Positions 32,827 to 42,300 are shown, counted from the first letter of the stretch. The stretch is 64,000 bases of DNA from DATKXU01 sp035528905 (GCA_035528905.1 DATKXU010000037.1:8686-72685); one strand, 5' to 3'. Numbers and translations are program-made. The notes: generated by a model from the letters alone, not told the origin.

Positions 32827-34872
32827 ATGAGACGGAAATCGCCGGACGAGCGGAAAGCCAGGTACGAAAAACTGATCCTCGGGCCGCCGGGCATCACCGC
32901 CGTGAGCGACCACGCCCTGGCACACGAAGAGTATTACCTCGACACCTTCGATTTGACATACCGGCTGGGGCCGGTCCTCGACATCATCCGCCATCCGAAA
33001 ACCCGCACGCCGATGTGCATCGCCGTTTACGGCGGCTGGGGCACCGGCAAGACCTCCGCCATGAAGTGGCTCCACGGCCTGCTGGAAGACTCGAATAAGT
33101 CGGGCACCTCCGAAGCCAAAATGAGGGTGAAGCCGGTCTGGTTCTTTCCGTGGAAGTACCGCAGCAAGGAGGATGTCTGGCGGGGCCTCATCTCCGAAGT
33201 CATAATCAACAGCATAGATGTGAGCAAGGCCAACCGCGTGACCATCGCCAACGCAGCTAAGCAGTTTGGGATGTTCCTGGGGAGGGGTTTCGTCCACGTG
33301 ATGGCAGGCCTGACGCTCAAGGCCAAGGCTCCGACAGGGGCGGGCGAAGCAGAACTGGACCTGTCGCGGCTTGAGGACATAATTGCTGAATACCGCGAAA
33401 TCTCTCACCCCGAGAAAGCTTACCTGAACGAATTCGAGTCGTCCCTCCAAAACTGGGTGTCGAGCACTCTCCTTCGCAACGAGCGCATGGTTATCTTCAT
33501 TGACGATCTCGACCGGTGCATGCCGGATGTGGCGTTGGAGGTGCTGGAGGCGCTGAAGCTCTACCTCAACATCGAGAAGCTCGTGTTCGTGGTCGGCGTT
33601 GACCAAAAAGTCATTGATCCGCTGGTGAGCGAATACTACAAGCGACTCGGGCTGCCGGGCGACAAGAGCAAGGACTACCTGGCGAAGATGTTCCAGATAG
33701 AGGTCGAGCTCGCGCCTCACGAAAGGCAGATCAGCGGTTTCCTGGACCAGCAACTGGAAACCATCGAGTACTGGCGGAAGCACCTGGAGGACTACGAGCG
33801 CGATATCTTCCGGAAGGCGATACTGCAGCTTGCCGAGCAGAATCCGCGCGAGGTCAAGCGCCTCATCAACAGCGCGCTGATGGCGGGCGCCGGGTGGCTG
33901 ATGCTGACCGAACCCGGCAGCGAGGAGAATGAGATAGGCTTCAACCAGGCGCTCCAGTACTTCTTTATCCGCAAGGTTCTGGACGTGGGGTACACCAGGG
34001 CATCGCTTCTCACGACCGACCTGGGCGATCGGTTCTTCAGGGAGTGGTCGGAGATCGTGTCGAGCCGCAGAGACAACGAGCACTTCCCGCGCACCCTGGA
34101 TGTCCCGAAATCATTCATCGAGCAGCAGCGCGCCAGCGCCGGCAAGCGCCCCGGCACAGCAACGGACGAGGAAAAGCCCTCGGCCGAAACCAAACCCTCC
34201 GACTTCGATCCCACGCAGGTTGCAGGCGGTGTCTACTACAGCATCCTGACGAACAGCCTGTATACGGACTTGCTTCCGCTCCTGGCGGATGAACTACTCG
34301 GAGAGCTGATGCAAATTCCGTACCCGGCGGAGACGAAGGCGATCAGCGCTGCCATCGGCACGGCAAAGGACGCCGAGATCATTCGCGAGGCCGTTGCCCG
34401 TGAGCTAGGAAAGAAGCCGGACCAATTGAGGGCTGAGGATTACGCCAATCTGGAGGCGCTTAATCTCAGAGACACCCAGGTGAGTGACGTCGAGCCGCTC
34501 AGGGGGCTCACCAATCTGGAGGCGCTTAATCTCAGAGACACCCAGGTGAGTGACGCCGAGCCGCTGAGTCGCCTCACCAATCTGCAGGAACTCAGTCTCT
34601 CGAGCACACGGGTGAGCGACATCGAGCCGCTGAGTCGCCTCACCAATCTGCAGGATCTTGGTCTCACTGACACCCAGGTGAGCGACATCGAGCCGCTCAG
34701 GGGGCTCACCAACCTGCAGGAGCTCCGTCTCTCGGGCACCCAGGTGAGCGACATCGAGCCGCTCAGGGGGCTCACCAACCTGCAGGAGCTCTATCTCTCC
34801 GGCACCCAGGTGAGCAAGGAACAGGTGAAGTCCCTTAAGGAAGCGCTGCCCGGTCTAAAAATCACGGTGTGA
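32827..34872 (+). CDS. KAP-family P-loop NTPase with C-terminal leucine-rich repeats
   Basis: 681 residues. Walker A YGGWGTGKTSAMKWL (Gly-rich loop near 69-77) and Walker B VIFIDDLDRCMPD (about 222-234) with the DDLDRC signature of KAP NTPases. The WFFPWKYRSKEDVWRGLI segment and a weakly hydrophobic stretch (GRGFVHVMAGLTL) follow the P-loop. A linker rich in charged residues (about 400-470), then seven internalin-type LRRs of 22 residues (LTNLQELxLSxTQVSDIEPL) from about 539 to the end. KAP proteins include phage-exclusion PifA; an LRR sensor fused to the NTPase would suit a recognition/effector role, by inference only. GTG at 32818 is an alternative start. Confidence 0.85.
   Translation: MRRKSPDERKARYEKLILGPPGITAVSDHALAHEEYYLDTFDLTYRLGPVLDIIRHPKTRTPMCIAVYGGWGTGKTSAMKWLHGLLEDSNKSGTSEAKMRVKPVWFFPWKYRSKEDVWRGLISEVIINSIDVSKANRVTIANAAKQFGMFLGRGFVHVMAGLTLKAKAPTGAGEAELDLSRLEDIIAEYREISHPEKAYLNEFESSLQNWVSSTLLRNERMVIFIDDLDRCMPDVALEVLEALKLYLNIEKLVFVVGVDQKVIDPLVSEYYKRLGLPGDKSKDYLAKMFQIEVELAPHERQISGFLDQQLETIEYWRKHLEDYERDIFRKAILQLAEQNPREVKRLINSALMAGAGWLMLTEPGSEENEIGFNQALQYFFIRKVLDVGYTRASLLTTDLGDRFFREWSEIVSSRRDNEHFPRTLDVPKSFIEQQRASAGKRPGTATDEEKPSAETKPSDFDPTQVAGGVYYSILTNSLYTDLLPLLADELLGELMQIPYPAETKAISAAIGTAKDAEIIREAVARELGKKPDQLRAEDYANLEALNLRDTQVSDVEPLRGLTNLEALNLRDTQVSDAEPLSRLTNLQELSLSSTRVSDIEPLSRLTNLQDLGLTDTQVSDIEPLRGLTNLQELRLSGTQVSDIEPLRGLTNLQELYLSGTQVSKEQVKSLKEALPGLKITV
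34445..34840 (+). repeat. Six 66-bp tandem repeats inside the LRR coding region
   Basis: The word CCAATCTG or CCAACCTG recurs at 34445, 34511, 34577, 34643, 34709 and 34775, spacing exactly 66 nt. Some neighbours, for example around 34709 and 34775, are near identical over the whole unit. Each unit is one 22-residue LRR. Confidence 0.95.
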
Positions 34873-34929
34873 CAGCGGCGGGCGGGGAGAGCAAGAAGCC
34901 AGTCACAGTTCCTTTTCCCTTGGGCGGAG

Positions 34930-35020
34930 TTGGCCTAACCCCCAGCCCCCTCGACCCTTCGGCAAGCTCAGGACAGGCAAACTCAGGGCAGGCCTTCCCG
35001 AAACGGGAAGGGGGAATACG
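34930..35020. repeat. Intergenic repeat segment with hairpin
   Basis: Contains CCTAACCCCCAGCCCCCTC, then CCTTCGGCAAGCTCAGGACA followed by a degenerate copy AACTCAGGGCAGGC, and a hairpin CTTCCCG-AAA-CGGGAAG (about 34999-35015). This resembles dispersed repeats widespread in several environmental phyla. The rest of the 34873-35109 gap holds no gene. Confidence 0.55.
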
Positions 35021-35109
35021 CCGTTGGGAGTAGGATCGGGATAACATAAGTCATCGCGAGCGGACAACGCCGAGGCCGGAACGAATGAATGGGTAAGCTT
35101 TGCGGCGCC

Positions 35110-35343
35110 TCACAGCTTTTCGAGTTCCCGCGCGAATTCCGCCGGGGTCAACTCGATCTCTCGGAGTATTTCTCGAACCAAGGGGCGGGCCAGGTCGCGG
35201 TTGGCATGATGCGGAACGGTTGTCGCTCTGCCATCAGCATGACGGTAGAATACATGGCTTCCCTTGCGACGCGCGGGTTTGAACCCAACGCGAAGGAGCA
35301 GCTTATCCATAGTCTTGCTGTTGACAACCGGGAGGCGGGTCAC
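35110..35343 (-). CDS. hicA: HicA-family toxin (mRNA interferase)
   Basis: 77 residues with the small dsRNA-binding-like fold. MDKLLLRVGFKPARRKGSHVFYRHADG has the conserved GSH box with the catalytic histidine, and VPHHANRDL matches the second strand. GTG start at 35343 overlaps the hicB stop by 4 bp (GTGA), so translation is coupled. Cleaves mRNA when free of antitoxin. Confidence 0.92.
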   Translation of the reverse strand: MTRLPVVNSKTMDKLLLRVGFKPARRKGSHVFYRHADGRATTVPHHANRDLARPLVREILREIELTPAEFARELEKL

Positions 35344-35558
35344 GCTGCGACCTCTATCTGCTGCAACCCCACAAACCTGGGCAGGTTCTCAAGCGGCCCC
35401 TCATACTCCTCAAGGCACAGCTCGAGAACCTCTTTCAGATTGGCGCGGAGTTCGTCCAGAGTAGCTGCCTGGGTATGCGCGCCTGGAATCCCAGGGATCA
35501 TCCCCACATACAAACTCGACTCCGGATCCCACTCGACATAGGCCGTAAAAGTCCTCAT
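35340..35558 (-). CDS. hicB: HicB-family antitoxin
   Basis: 72 residues: FTAYVEWDPESSLYVGMIPGIPGAHTQAATLDELRANLKEVLEL is the HicB RNase-H-like fold; a DNA-binding C-terminus is short, ending QQIEVAA. GAGG lies 6-7 nt before the ATG at 35558; an open frame continues upstream to 35930 but this part overlaps the beta-galactosidase gene and is rejected. First gene of the hicBA operon, which is the antitoxin-first order. Confidence 0.9.
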   Translation of the reverse strand: MRTFTAYVEWDPESSLYVGMIPGIPGAHTQAATLDELRANLKEVLELCLEEYEGPLENLPRFVGLQQIEVAA

Positions 35559-35637
35559 TGCGAACCTCTTCCCACGTCTGAATATGCCATTAAACCAATT
35601 CGACGATTCCAGATGGCTTTCCTGCCCGAAACACTGG

Positions 35638-37419
35638 TCACAGCTCGAGGCGGGCGGGGTCGCAGCCGACGATGACCTGCCTCTCGACCCAGGTGCCGAT
35701 GTAGATGGCTTTTCCGCTGCCGTAATAGTTCCGCGTAATCGCCGGCGAACCGTCCCCAAAGCCGGTGACATATTCCGCGATGGCCTCAGCAGTCGTCGGA
35801 CGCAAGACGTCCAGCCACACGCGCGCACGCGTTGGCTCAGACGGCAGTTGTGGGACCAGCCCGCGAACCCAGTTCGGCTCATCCGGCAGCGGGCTGTGGT
35901 ATTCGGCGACTTCCACCCCGCAGACCTCACGAAGCAAGCCCGGCAGGGGCTCGTTGACTACCCGATTGAACTCATCCTTCACCCCGGTGCGGAAGGTCGT
36001 GATGAGCACGCCGCCCCTGTACACGAAGTCGGCGAGCTTGCCGGCCACCTGAGGCGTCAGGACGAAGAGTGTCGGCGCGATCACCAGTTCATAGCCAGTG
36101 AGGTCAGCGCCTGCGGGAATCACATCAATAGGGCACGCCGGGTCGTAGAGCGCCCGGTAGTAGGCCAGGACGTGCTCGAAATAGGAGAATTGAGGGTTTC
36201 CCGGCTGAGCCTGGAGCGCAAACCGGCTGTCGCAATCAACCAGTATGGCTACTCCGGCCCTGTCGGGAGGTGAATCAGGTATATCACCGCGCTTGATCTC
36301 GTCCCCCACCCTCTTGATCTCTTCGTAGCGGCGGTTGACGCTGCCGTCGTGATTCAGGATACCGTGCCAATACTGCTCGGTCCCAAAGCGGGCCGGGCGC
36401 CATCGGAAGTAGACGATTCCCTCGGCGCCATGGGCAATGGCCTGCCGAGTCCACTCGCGAATCTGCCCAGGCCTCGGCGTCGGGCACATTATTCCCCATC
36501 CGGCAGGCCCACTTTGCTCCTCCATTACCCAGAAGCGCCGGCGCTTCATGCCGCGCGTGTAGTCGTGGCTTAGGGCGACAGCCACCGGATCCACGGGCGC
36601 CCCGCCCTGCGGATAGTTGTCCCAGCTCACGAAATCAAGGTCCTCGGCGAGCTTGTAGTAGTCGAGCACGTCCTTTGGAAAACCCATGAAGTTGTGGGTA
36701 ATGAAGCGCCCGGGCGAATGCTTCCGCAGGATTTCGATCTGCTGCCTCTGGAACGCGACGTAGCTGTCGGCCATGAACCGCCGATAATCGAGATAGAGTC
36801 CCGGATTCGCCCCGCCGGATGTGGCCCATGGGAGCGGAATCTGCGTCCAGTCCGAGTAAGTCTGGCTCCAGAATATCGTGCCCCAGGCATCGTTCAGCGC
36901 ATCGAGCGAGCCGTATTTCTCCCTGAGCCACCGCTGAAACTCCGCCTGGCAGATATCGCAGTAGCACAGCGAGCCGAATTCGTTGTCTATCTGCCATCCG
37001 ATGATCGCATCGTGCGCACCCAGCTCGGTGGCCATCGCGCTGACTATCCGGCGGGAAGCCTCCCTGAACGCAGGCGCATTCACGCACATGAACTGGCGTG
37101 CGCCAAATGTGGCTCGCTGACGCTGCTCGTTGACGCGGTAGATTTCCGGATGTGCCTGCATGAGCCAGGCCGGCGCAGCCGCAGTGGGAGTGCCGAGAAC
37201 GCAACTGATCCCTTCGCCGTGCAGGATGCCCACTGCTCTGCGAAGCCAGTCGAAATCGAACCGTCCCTCGGCCGGTTCCATCTTGACCCAGGCGAATTCG
37301 GCCATACGGACGACGTTCAATCCGGCCTCACGCATGAGCCGGGCATCCTCCGGCCACCGCTCCTCCGGCCAATGCTCAGGGTAGTAATCGGCTCCGAAAT
37401 ACCTGACGTTGGGATTCAT
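35638..37419 (-). CDS. GH42 beta-galactosidase, C-terminus truncated
   Basis: 593 residues; family members usually have about 650-690. TIM barrel: FGADYYPEHWPEERW (8-22), acid/base Glu147 in GWQIDNEFG, nucleophile Glu300 in WVMEEQSGP, zinc cysteines at Cys112, Cys152, Cys154, Cys157. The GATase-like trimerisation domain follows (about 395-560). The chain stops right after GKAIYIGTWVERQ, at Cys-Asp-Pro-Ala-Arg-Leu-Glu-Leu, so the final beta domain is missing. hicBA begins 80 bp downstream. No signal peptide; probably a cytosolic enzyme on imported oligosaccharides. Confidence 0.9.
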   Translation of the reverse strand: MNPNVRYFGADYYPEHWPEERWPEDARLMREAGLNVVRMAEFAWVKMEPAEGRFDFDWLRRAVGILHGEGISCVLGTPTAAAPAWLMQAHPEIYRVNEQRQRATFGARQFMCVNAPAFREASRRIVSAMATELGAHDAIIGWQIDNEFGSLCYCDICQAEFQRWLREKYGSLDALNDAWGTIFWSQTYSDWTQIPLPWATSGGANPGLYLDYRRFMADSYVAFQRQQIEILRKHSPGRFITHNFMGFPKDVLDYYKLAEDLDFVSWDNYPQGGAPVDPVAVALSHDYTRGMKRRRFWVMEEQSGPAGWGIMCPTPRPGQIREWTRQAIAHGAEGIVYFRWRPARFGTEQYWHGILNHDGSVNRRYEEIKRVGDEIKRGDIPDSPPDRAGVAILVDCDSRFALQAQPGNPQFSYFEHVLAYYRALYDPACPIDVIPAGADLTGYELVIAPTLFVLTPQVAGKLADFVYRGGVLITTFRTGVKDEFNRVVNEPLPGLLREVCGVEVAEYHSPLPDEPNWVRGLVPQLPSEPTRARVWLDVLRPTTAEAIAEYVTGFGDGSPAITRNYYGSGKAIYIGTWVERQVIVGCDPARLEL

Positions 37420-37486
37420 TATTGCCTCACGGTGTTGATGCTCAACGCAGATTCGACCTTGTGTGGGCTATGTCCTTCGCATCCGG

Positions 37487-38329
37487 CTACCAGCTTCGGG
37501 CAACCAGCGGTATCCCAGATCGCTCCCGGAGCGAGATCGCGCCGCTGCTGCATCCGGCTCGGCACACTCCGCATCCGTAACATTTCAGCGTGTCAATGTA
37601 CGCCTTCCGGTCGGCCCAGCTAAAGCCCATTGCGCCGAACTGGCAGAGCCGCATGCAAGCGCGGCATCCAGTACAAGAATCACGGTCAAGCACCGCGACA
37701 TACTCGCCCTTGAACATCATCTTCACGCCGTGTCCCACCGTGGCCCTCATGGCGGCGCAGTCGGAGCGGTCGCAGTTGCAGATACCGCCGATAAAAGGCG
37801 TTCCGAACGTCCAGACGGAATGCATCAAACCGTCCTTCTCCAGCTCTCGCATGAAGCTCAGGGCCTCAGCGGGCGTCAGCTTGTCCATACCGTCAGTATC
37901 CGGGCCGCGCCAGTAGCTCGGGTCTACTACCTCACCGATCATGCCAGCGTCTGGGGACGCGCTTACACCCAGGCAGCAGTGAACCTCTCTTCCCACAGTG
38001 AGCCTCCGGCAGACGCACGGCACGCGGACGATGGAATTCACTATCTGGAATATGCTTTCGATATCCTCGATCGGCACCACCTGGCCGAAATGCCCTTTCT
38101 TGTGCCTGAGAGTCAAAAATGAGGCGACCAGATGCCTGACAGGACGCGGCAGCTTGGGAAGTACCTTCTCCATGCGCTCCAAGTCCCTGCCCAGCCCGTC
38201 CTCAAAGTAATTGAACCACCACTGGGTTTCCTTCCGGCGATGGACGTCAGCCGCCAAATCGTCGGAGTAGTTCTTCGCCTGCAGGTACCATTTCTTGCCG
38301 TCACCATGCTTTGCGCAGAATTCACACAT
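37487..38329 (-). CDS. Multi-cysteine 4Fe-4S ferredoxin-type protein
   Basis: 280 residues. MCEFCAKHGDGKKWYLQAKNYS is a typical start of a family of large ferredoxins. The N-terminal half contains CVCRR and VHCCLG; CNCDRSDC lies near 187-194; two ferredoxin motifs follow, CTGCRACMRLCQFGAM and CYGCGVCRAGCSSGAI. Several of these cysteines would hold extra clusters or metal. Likely an electron carrier for a partner oxidoreductase, which is not visible. Between the heparinase-like and beta-galactosidase genes on the same strand. Confidence 0.8.
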   Translation of the reverse strand: MCEFCAKHGDGKKWYLQAKNYSDDLAADVHRRKETQWWFNYFEDGLGRDLERMEKVLPKLPRPVRHLVASFLTLRHKKGHFGQVVPIEDIESIFQIVNSIVRVPCVCRRLTVGREVHCCLGVSASPDAGMIGEVVDPSYWRGPDTDGMDKLTPAEALSFMRELEKDGLMHSVWTFGTPFIGGICNCDRSDCAAMRATVGHGVKMMFKGEYVAVLDRDSCTGCRACMRLCQFGAMGFSWADRKAYIDTLKCYGCGVCRAGCSSGAISLRERSGIPLVARSW

Positions 38330-38382
38330 AGCAGGTCAATAACCTCCACCCACGCTGGATGCCAGCTCTCCAGGATTCCTCT

Positions 38383-41214
38383 CTAGCCGTGTGTCTCGGC
38401 ATGTTCATCCGACCGCCGGATGACATACTCGTCGCCGCACCTAACTCCGATCAGATTAACCGGACGCTGCGCGGAGATGCAGACTCCGGGCATCTCCAAA
38501 TGCCGACAGCGGTAGGCCAGGAACTTCTCCGGCGCTTCGCTGGATACCCCATAGATCGCGGCGAGCATTTCTCCCTCGAAGGTGCACTTGGGATCAGCGT
38601 ACTTTCCCATGCAGACGAAGCATTTCTTGTCCGCGGAAGCGATCTCCGCTGCGGTTTTACCCAATCGGCGAGAGTCAGAGAAGCTTCCGTCGGCAAACAC
38701 GCCCAGGAAATCCGCCTTCCTGCGCCCGGCAATACTGAATGAGAGATACGGTTGTTCCTCTTTCCCAATGTATCCTGGTAGAGTCTCGAGTTCAGGCTTG
38801 GAACCGCTGAGGAGCCAGAGATTCAGCCCGGAGTCGCCGTCCCCGATGGACACCTTGCCATCCTCCACCCGGAATTCGCCCCTCGGGTGAACCAGCCACG
38901 CATAAGTATGCGGATCCTCGGCTCGCAAGCGATCCCAGACAACGTAGATTCCGTCATCAAGGAACGCCACGCCGCGATGCCAACGGCTGATGATGTCCTG
39001 ATACGCATCCGTCAGGTCGGCAGCGGCGAGTCCCGCTCCATCAGCAGACAGGAAATCGGTAATCTTGCCGTCGAGGCGCCACTGCCGCTGTCCATCTATC
39101 ATCACGACGTTGTGCGCCTTGGTGTGTTTTAGAAATGTCTGGTATATCGGATCGGCATAGGCAATCACACCCGGGTCTATTACGCGCTGCCGACCCCGAT
39201 GGTAAATAACGAACTGCCCAAGGTCCTCGTGGCCGCGGCCCTGGTGAAACTTGGCTGCGAAGAGCGAATCCGTTTTCCCCCAGCCGGTGCGGAATATCAC
39301 CCAGCCGATATCCCGGAAATGCCTGATCTTCGGAAGGTCCTCCGGGCTTTCTGCAGGAACCGAAGGATCATATGCCAAAAGGGAGTGTATGCTGTCGAAC
39401 CCGGCGTGCGTCTCGTCAAGCGCCCACTTGACCTTCGGATTTCGCGTATACCGCGCGACAAGAGAATACAAATCAGCGGAAAGGTTGCTGCCATCTCCGC
39501 TATCGTTGAAATTCACCATCACATAGCCGCGTTCAGCGTCGTGGGAAAGGCCATAGAGCGGCTCGTCGAGGATGTCCTTTCGGATGTCTGGAGAGAGATC
39601 GGCGCCTGTCACCCGCTTCAGCGCGTCAACGAAGTACATGGCGTTGACCAGGCCGTAGTGGATGTAGCCTATGCTCTCCACATAGCCAGCATCTTCTCCC
39701 CAGTTCGGCTCAGTGTATGCTAGATACTCGAAGCCATCCGCAGCGAGGCAGTGTATGTTCCACACATCACGTCCGCGGTAGACGAAATACCAGCGAATCG
39801 CGTCCTCTAACAGCCGCACCCAGCGATGAGCCTCGGGCTCCTCACCCAAAACGGCCAGCGCCGCAATGCCCGCCCCGCCGTTGCAGACAGCATGCCAGTT
39901 CCCAGCCGCGAGCTGATGCCGCTCGACCTGCGAGTAAGTATCCGGGTTGGCCCAATCGTGGATCAGAGGACGGATTCCGAGCCGCACCAAACCCTCTCGA
40001 ATCACGTTCCGATCCTCGTCCGAAAGCCAGTTGTAGAGCCAGTCGTATGCCGTACCGATGCCCTTGCACATGCCGCCGGTTTCGAGTGTGGCCCTCCACT
40101 GCGGGTTGAAGCATTTCGGGTCGCCGAATTGAAGTCCGAGCCACCTGCTGTATGAGACAAGTTTGAGCATAATCCGCCTGGCTGCAATCGCATATCGCTC
40201 ATCATCAGTGATCACGTAGGTCAAAGCAAGCGGCTCGAGCTGACCCCTTGTGACTTCTGCGTTGAGCTTGTGAAAGCCCCCATGCTGACCAGGCTGCCCG
40301 AGCACTTCCTCCTCGGAAGGCGCCTCGGCGTCGAGCGCCTCATCGGCTTTAGCCTTTATCTCGGCAAATACCGCTTGCGCCCGTGGATCGCTCCTTATCT
40401 TCTCACGCAGTGCTTCCAGCTCAGTGCGGTTAAAGAATAGGCAAGGATGTTGTGCATAGCTCAACTCGTCCGTCAGCTTCCGATCAGAGATAAGAACGCA
40501 CCTGGGCGCAGAGTAGCGGCTCAGCTTACCTGTGCAGTCCGCCGCCCTGACGCGCCACCAGATAGTCCCCGCCTGCGTGAGAACACCCTTCGGTGGTGTG
40601 AACTCCGCACCATAGATCGGCGCGAAACGACGAATCCCCTTGTCAAACTCGGATGTGGAAGCTACTTGAAGCTGATAGTGATCCGCCCCCCTAACGGGAA
40701 GCCACCGAAGCATGATCTCATCAGGGTGCGCCTCGGCCAGGTCAGCCGGCCAGAAGCCCGAGGGTTGAGGGAGACGGCAACTGATTCTGACAGCGGTTAC
40801 TATGGGCAACGGCCCGTCCTCGCCGGACAGCTCGATCCTGTATTGAATGAGCTGTGCGGCCGCTGCCACCAGCATCATCGGCTCGCTGCCCTGAATCCTA
40901 ATCCGGGCCCCGCTTTTCCGATATGACGCAGACCAACGCGCAGACTCTAACTCCTCGGCTGACGACGCAAAGCGAGTCCTGATTCTTATCCTGCCACGCC
41001 GGCCATGTTCTGCATCCCAGAAGATGCGCTCCCAGGCCACGGCCTGCCCTGCATCAATTGGCGCCGAGATCAGGCTGCCTTTCCCGTGCCCAGCCAGGGT
41101 CAATCTGCCGCCAGCGACGACAGCCTGCCCTTCGAGCGTGCCTGATTCAAACGCATGCGCGTCGTGAATCCATTCGTTTTTCGTGAGAGTGCCATGCATG
41201 CCTTGCTCCATCAA
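38383..41214 (-). CDS. Heparinase II/III-like polysaccharide lyase with DUF4962-type N-terminal domain
   Basis: 943 residues. First 240: beta-rich part and a fibronectin-like domain (DEIMLRWLPVRGADHYQLQVASTSEF). Next HPCLFFNRTELEALREKIRSDP starts an alpha-alpha toroid domain typical of DUF4962 and alginate-lyase-like proteins; RHQLAAGNWHAVCNGGAG and a beta-sandwich heparinase-II/III-like C-terminus (HQGRGHEDLGQFVIYHRGRQRVIDPGV, HNVVMIDG) follow. The His and Tyr residues expected for lyase action are in these stretches. No signal peptide is visible from ATG 41214, so the protein may be cytosolic or its start lies elsewhere. Confidence 0.8.
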   Translation of the reverse strand: MMEQGMHGTLTKNEWIHDAHAFESGTLEGQAVVAGGRLTLAGHGKGSLISAPIDAGQAVAWERIFWDAEHGRRGRIRIRTRFASSAEELESARWSASYRKSGARIRIQGSEPMMLVAAAAQLIQYRIELSGEDGPLPIVTAVRISCRLPQPSGFWPADLAEAHPDEIMLRWLPVRGADHYQLQVASTSEFDKGIRRFAPIYGAEFTPPKGVLTQAGTIWWRVRAADCTGKLSRYSAPRCVLISDRKLTDELSYAQHPCLFFNRTELEALREKIRSDPRAQAVFAEIKAKADEALDAEAPSEEEVLGQPGQHGGFHKLNAEVTRGQLEPLALTYVITDDERYAIAARRIMLKLVSYSRWLGLQFGDPKCFNPQWRATLETGGMCKGIGTAYDWLYNWLSDEDRNVIREGLVRLGIRPLIHDWANPDTYSQVERHQLAAGNWHAVCNGGAGIAALAVLGEEPEAHRWVRLLEDAIRWYFVYRGRDVWNIHCLAADGFEYLAYTEPNWGEDAGYVESIGYIHYGLVNAMYFVDALKRVTGADLSPDIRKDILDEPLYGLSHDAERGYVMVNFNDSGDGSNLSADLYSLVARYTRNPKVKWALDETHAGFDSIHSLLAYDPSVPAESPEDLPKIRHFRDIGWVIFRTGWGKTDSLFAAKFHQGRGHEDLGQFVIYHRGRQRVIDPGVIAYADPIYQTFLKHTKAHNVVMIDGQRQWRLDGKITDFLSADGAGLAAADLTDAYQDIISRWHRGVAFLDDGIYVVWDRLRAEDPHTYAWLVHPRGEFRVEDGKVSIGDGDSGLNLWLLSGSKPELETLPGYIGKEEQPYLSFSIAGRRKADFLGVFADGSFSDSRRLGKTAAEIASADKKCFVCMGKYADPKCTFEGEMLAAIYGVSSEAPEKFLAYRCRHLEMPGVCISAQRPVNLIGVRCGDEYVIRRSDEHAETHG

Positions 41215-41349
41215 GCCTTTATTATCGAGATGCCGGATGGCCCTCTATTCGGCCTATGGTAACAAACCAGTCGCATGTCGTCAAACATAAGCCGCCGGAC
41301 ACGGAGCGTCTGCCATCCGGGAACAATGGGTGGGCATAGGTCATGCCCC

Positions 41350-42066
41350 TCAGGGTTCCTGCATCATCCGGCGGAACTCAGGCGGGATTTCGAGCTTCGC
41401 AGTCCCGGCAGTGCATACATCAATCGCCTCCGCTATTCCATGCAGGCGATGGTATGGAACCGTTACGATGAGCTCGTCCGGCTTGTAAGGCTTGGATCGC
41501 CTGGCTGTCCAGTCAAGGAAGGTGACGTTGATCTCCCCGGATACCAGCGGGTACGCCACGGCCATGTGGCACGCGGAACCGATCATCTCCATCTTCGGCG
41601 AGATGCCATCCCAGTAGGCTGCAAGCTGGATCAGGCGGCAAGCCTGCTCAGCGTTCACGATGAACAGACCCAGGTCGGGCATCTGCTCGGCTTTCTCCAT
41701 CGGCGCGAGGATCACATTCTCGGCCAGTCCAAGCGGCGGCTGAGAAGCAAGCATCATCGCCCGGTTGAAGACAGCAATCGAGCAGAAGAGCTTCTCCCCA
41801 TGAACGAGGAACTTCTTGAGCGCCTTGTCTGCCTCTCCCGCGGCTCTGGGCGCCAGCCCGAGATGCCATGCTCCCCCGGCGCAGGCCGCGTTCTCCTTCG
41901 TCAGGTTGATAGTCTTGCCATCGCGAGCATCGAGGAAAGCCTTGCACGCCCAATGTTTTCCCGGCTCAGCGTCCCTCGCGGGTTCCATGGAATACGTGAT
42001 CGCGACAGGGCTGCCCTTCAGATTCAGAACGCCCTTCAGCCTTTGGGAGTACTCCTGCCACTTCAT
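41350..42066 (-). CDS. DUF169-family protein
   Basis: 238 residues from the ATG at 42066, with GGAGG 7 nt upstream; a longer open frame reaches 42174. Family features: LKGSPVAITYSMEPA near 16-30, ACAGGAWHLGL with conserved cysteine and glycines, and a late GSACHMAVAYPLVSGEINVTFLDWTAR. Function of DUF169 is unknown; in many genomes it goes with iron-sulfur or methanogenic oxidoreductase genes, and a ferredoxin gene is 3 kb away here. Confidence 0.85.
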   Translation of the reverse strand: MKWQEYSQRLKGVLNLKGSPVAITYSMEPARDAEPGKHWACKAFLDARDGKTINLTKENAACAGGAWHLGLAPRAAGEADKALKKFLVHGEKLFCSIAVFNRAMMLASQPPLGLAENVILAPMEKAEQMPDLGLFIVNAEQACRLIQLAAYWDGISPKMEMIGSACHMAVAYPLVSGEINVTFLDWTARRSKPYKPDELIVTVPYHRLHGIAEAIDVCTAGTAKLEIPPEFRRMMQEP

Positions 42067-42300
42067 ATCTTCGCCTCCGAGTTCCATAGTGTGCACAGCT
42101 TCCATAACGTTCGCACAGTGGTCTGTTTCGACATACGATCTCTCACAAGCCCGACACCGCTCGGAGTATAGCACAGTTGCGCTGCGCCGGTAAACGGCGA
42201 TGTGGTTTTAGGGACCGCATGCACGCGGTAAACTAGCCACGTGGGCTACTATATGGTGCCCGGCAATAGGTGGCACTCACCAGCAAATGGAGGCAGCAGA

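Noticed and set aside
32788..34083. 431-residue frame opposite the KAP gene, and the 425-residue one at 29512-30789 opposite the activase
   Set aside because: Both are mirror frames of strongly supported coding sequence with no family features.
34445..34840. 66-bp tandem repeats as a CRISPR array
   Set aside because: The units abut without spacers, stay in frame and code for LRRs; no cas genes are nearby.
35638..35640. The TGA ending the GH42 gene as another selenocysteine codon
   Set aside because: Reading through gives Pro-Val-Phe-Arg-Ala-Gly-Lys and a stop 15 codons later, with no resemblance to a GH42 C-terminal domain and no relation to a cysteine site.
35559..35930. N-terminal extension of HicB
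   Set aside because: Overlaps the beta-galactosidase coding region; HicB homology begins at the ATG at 35558 with a ribosome site.
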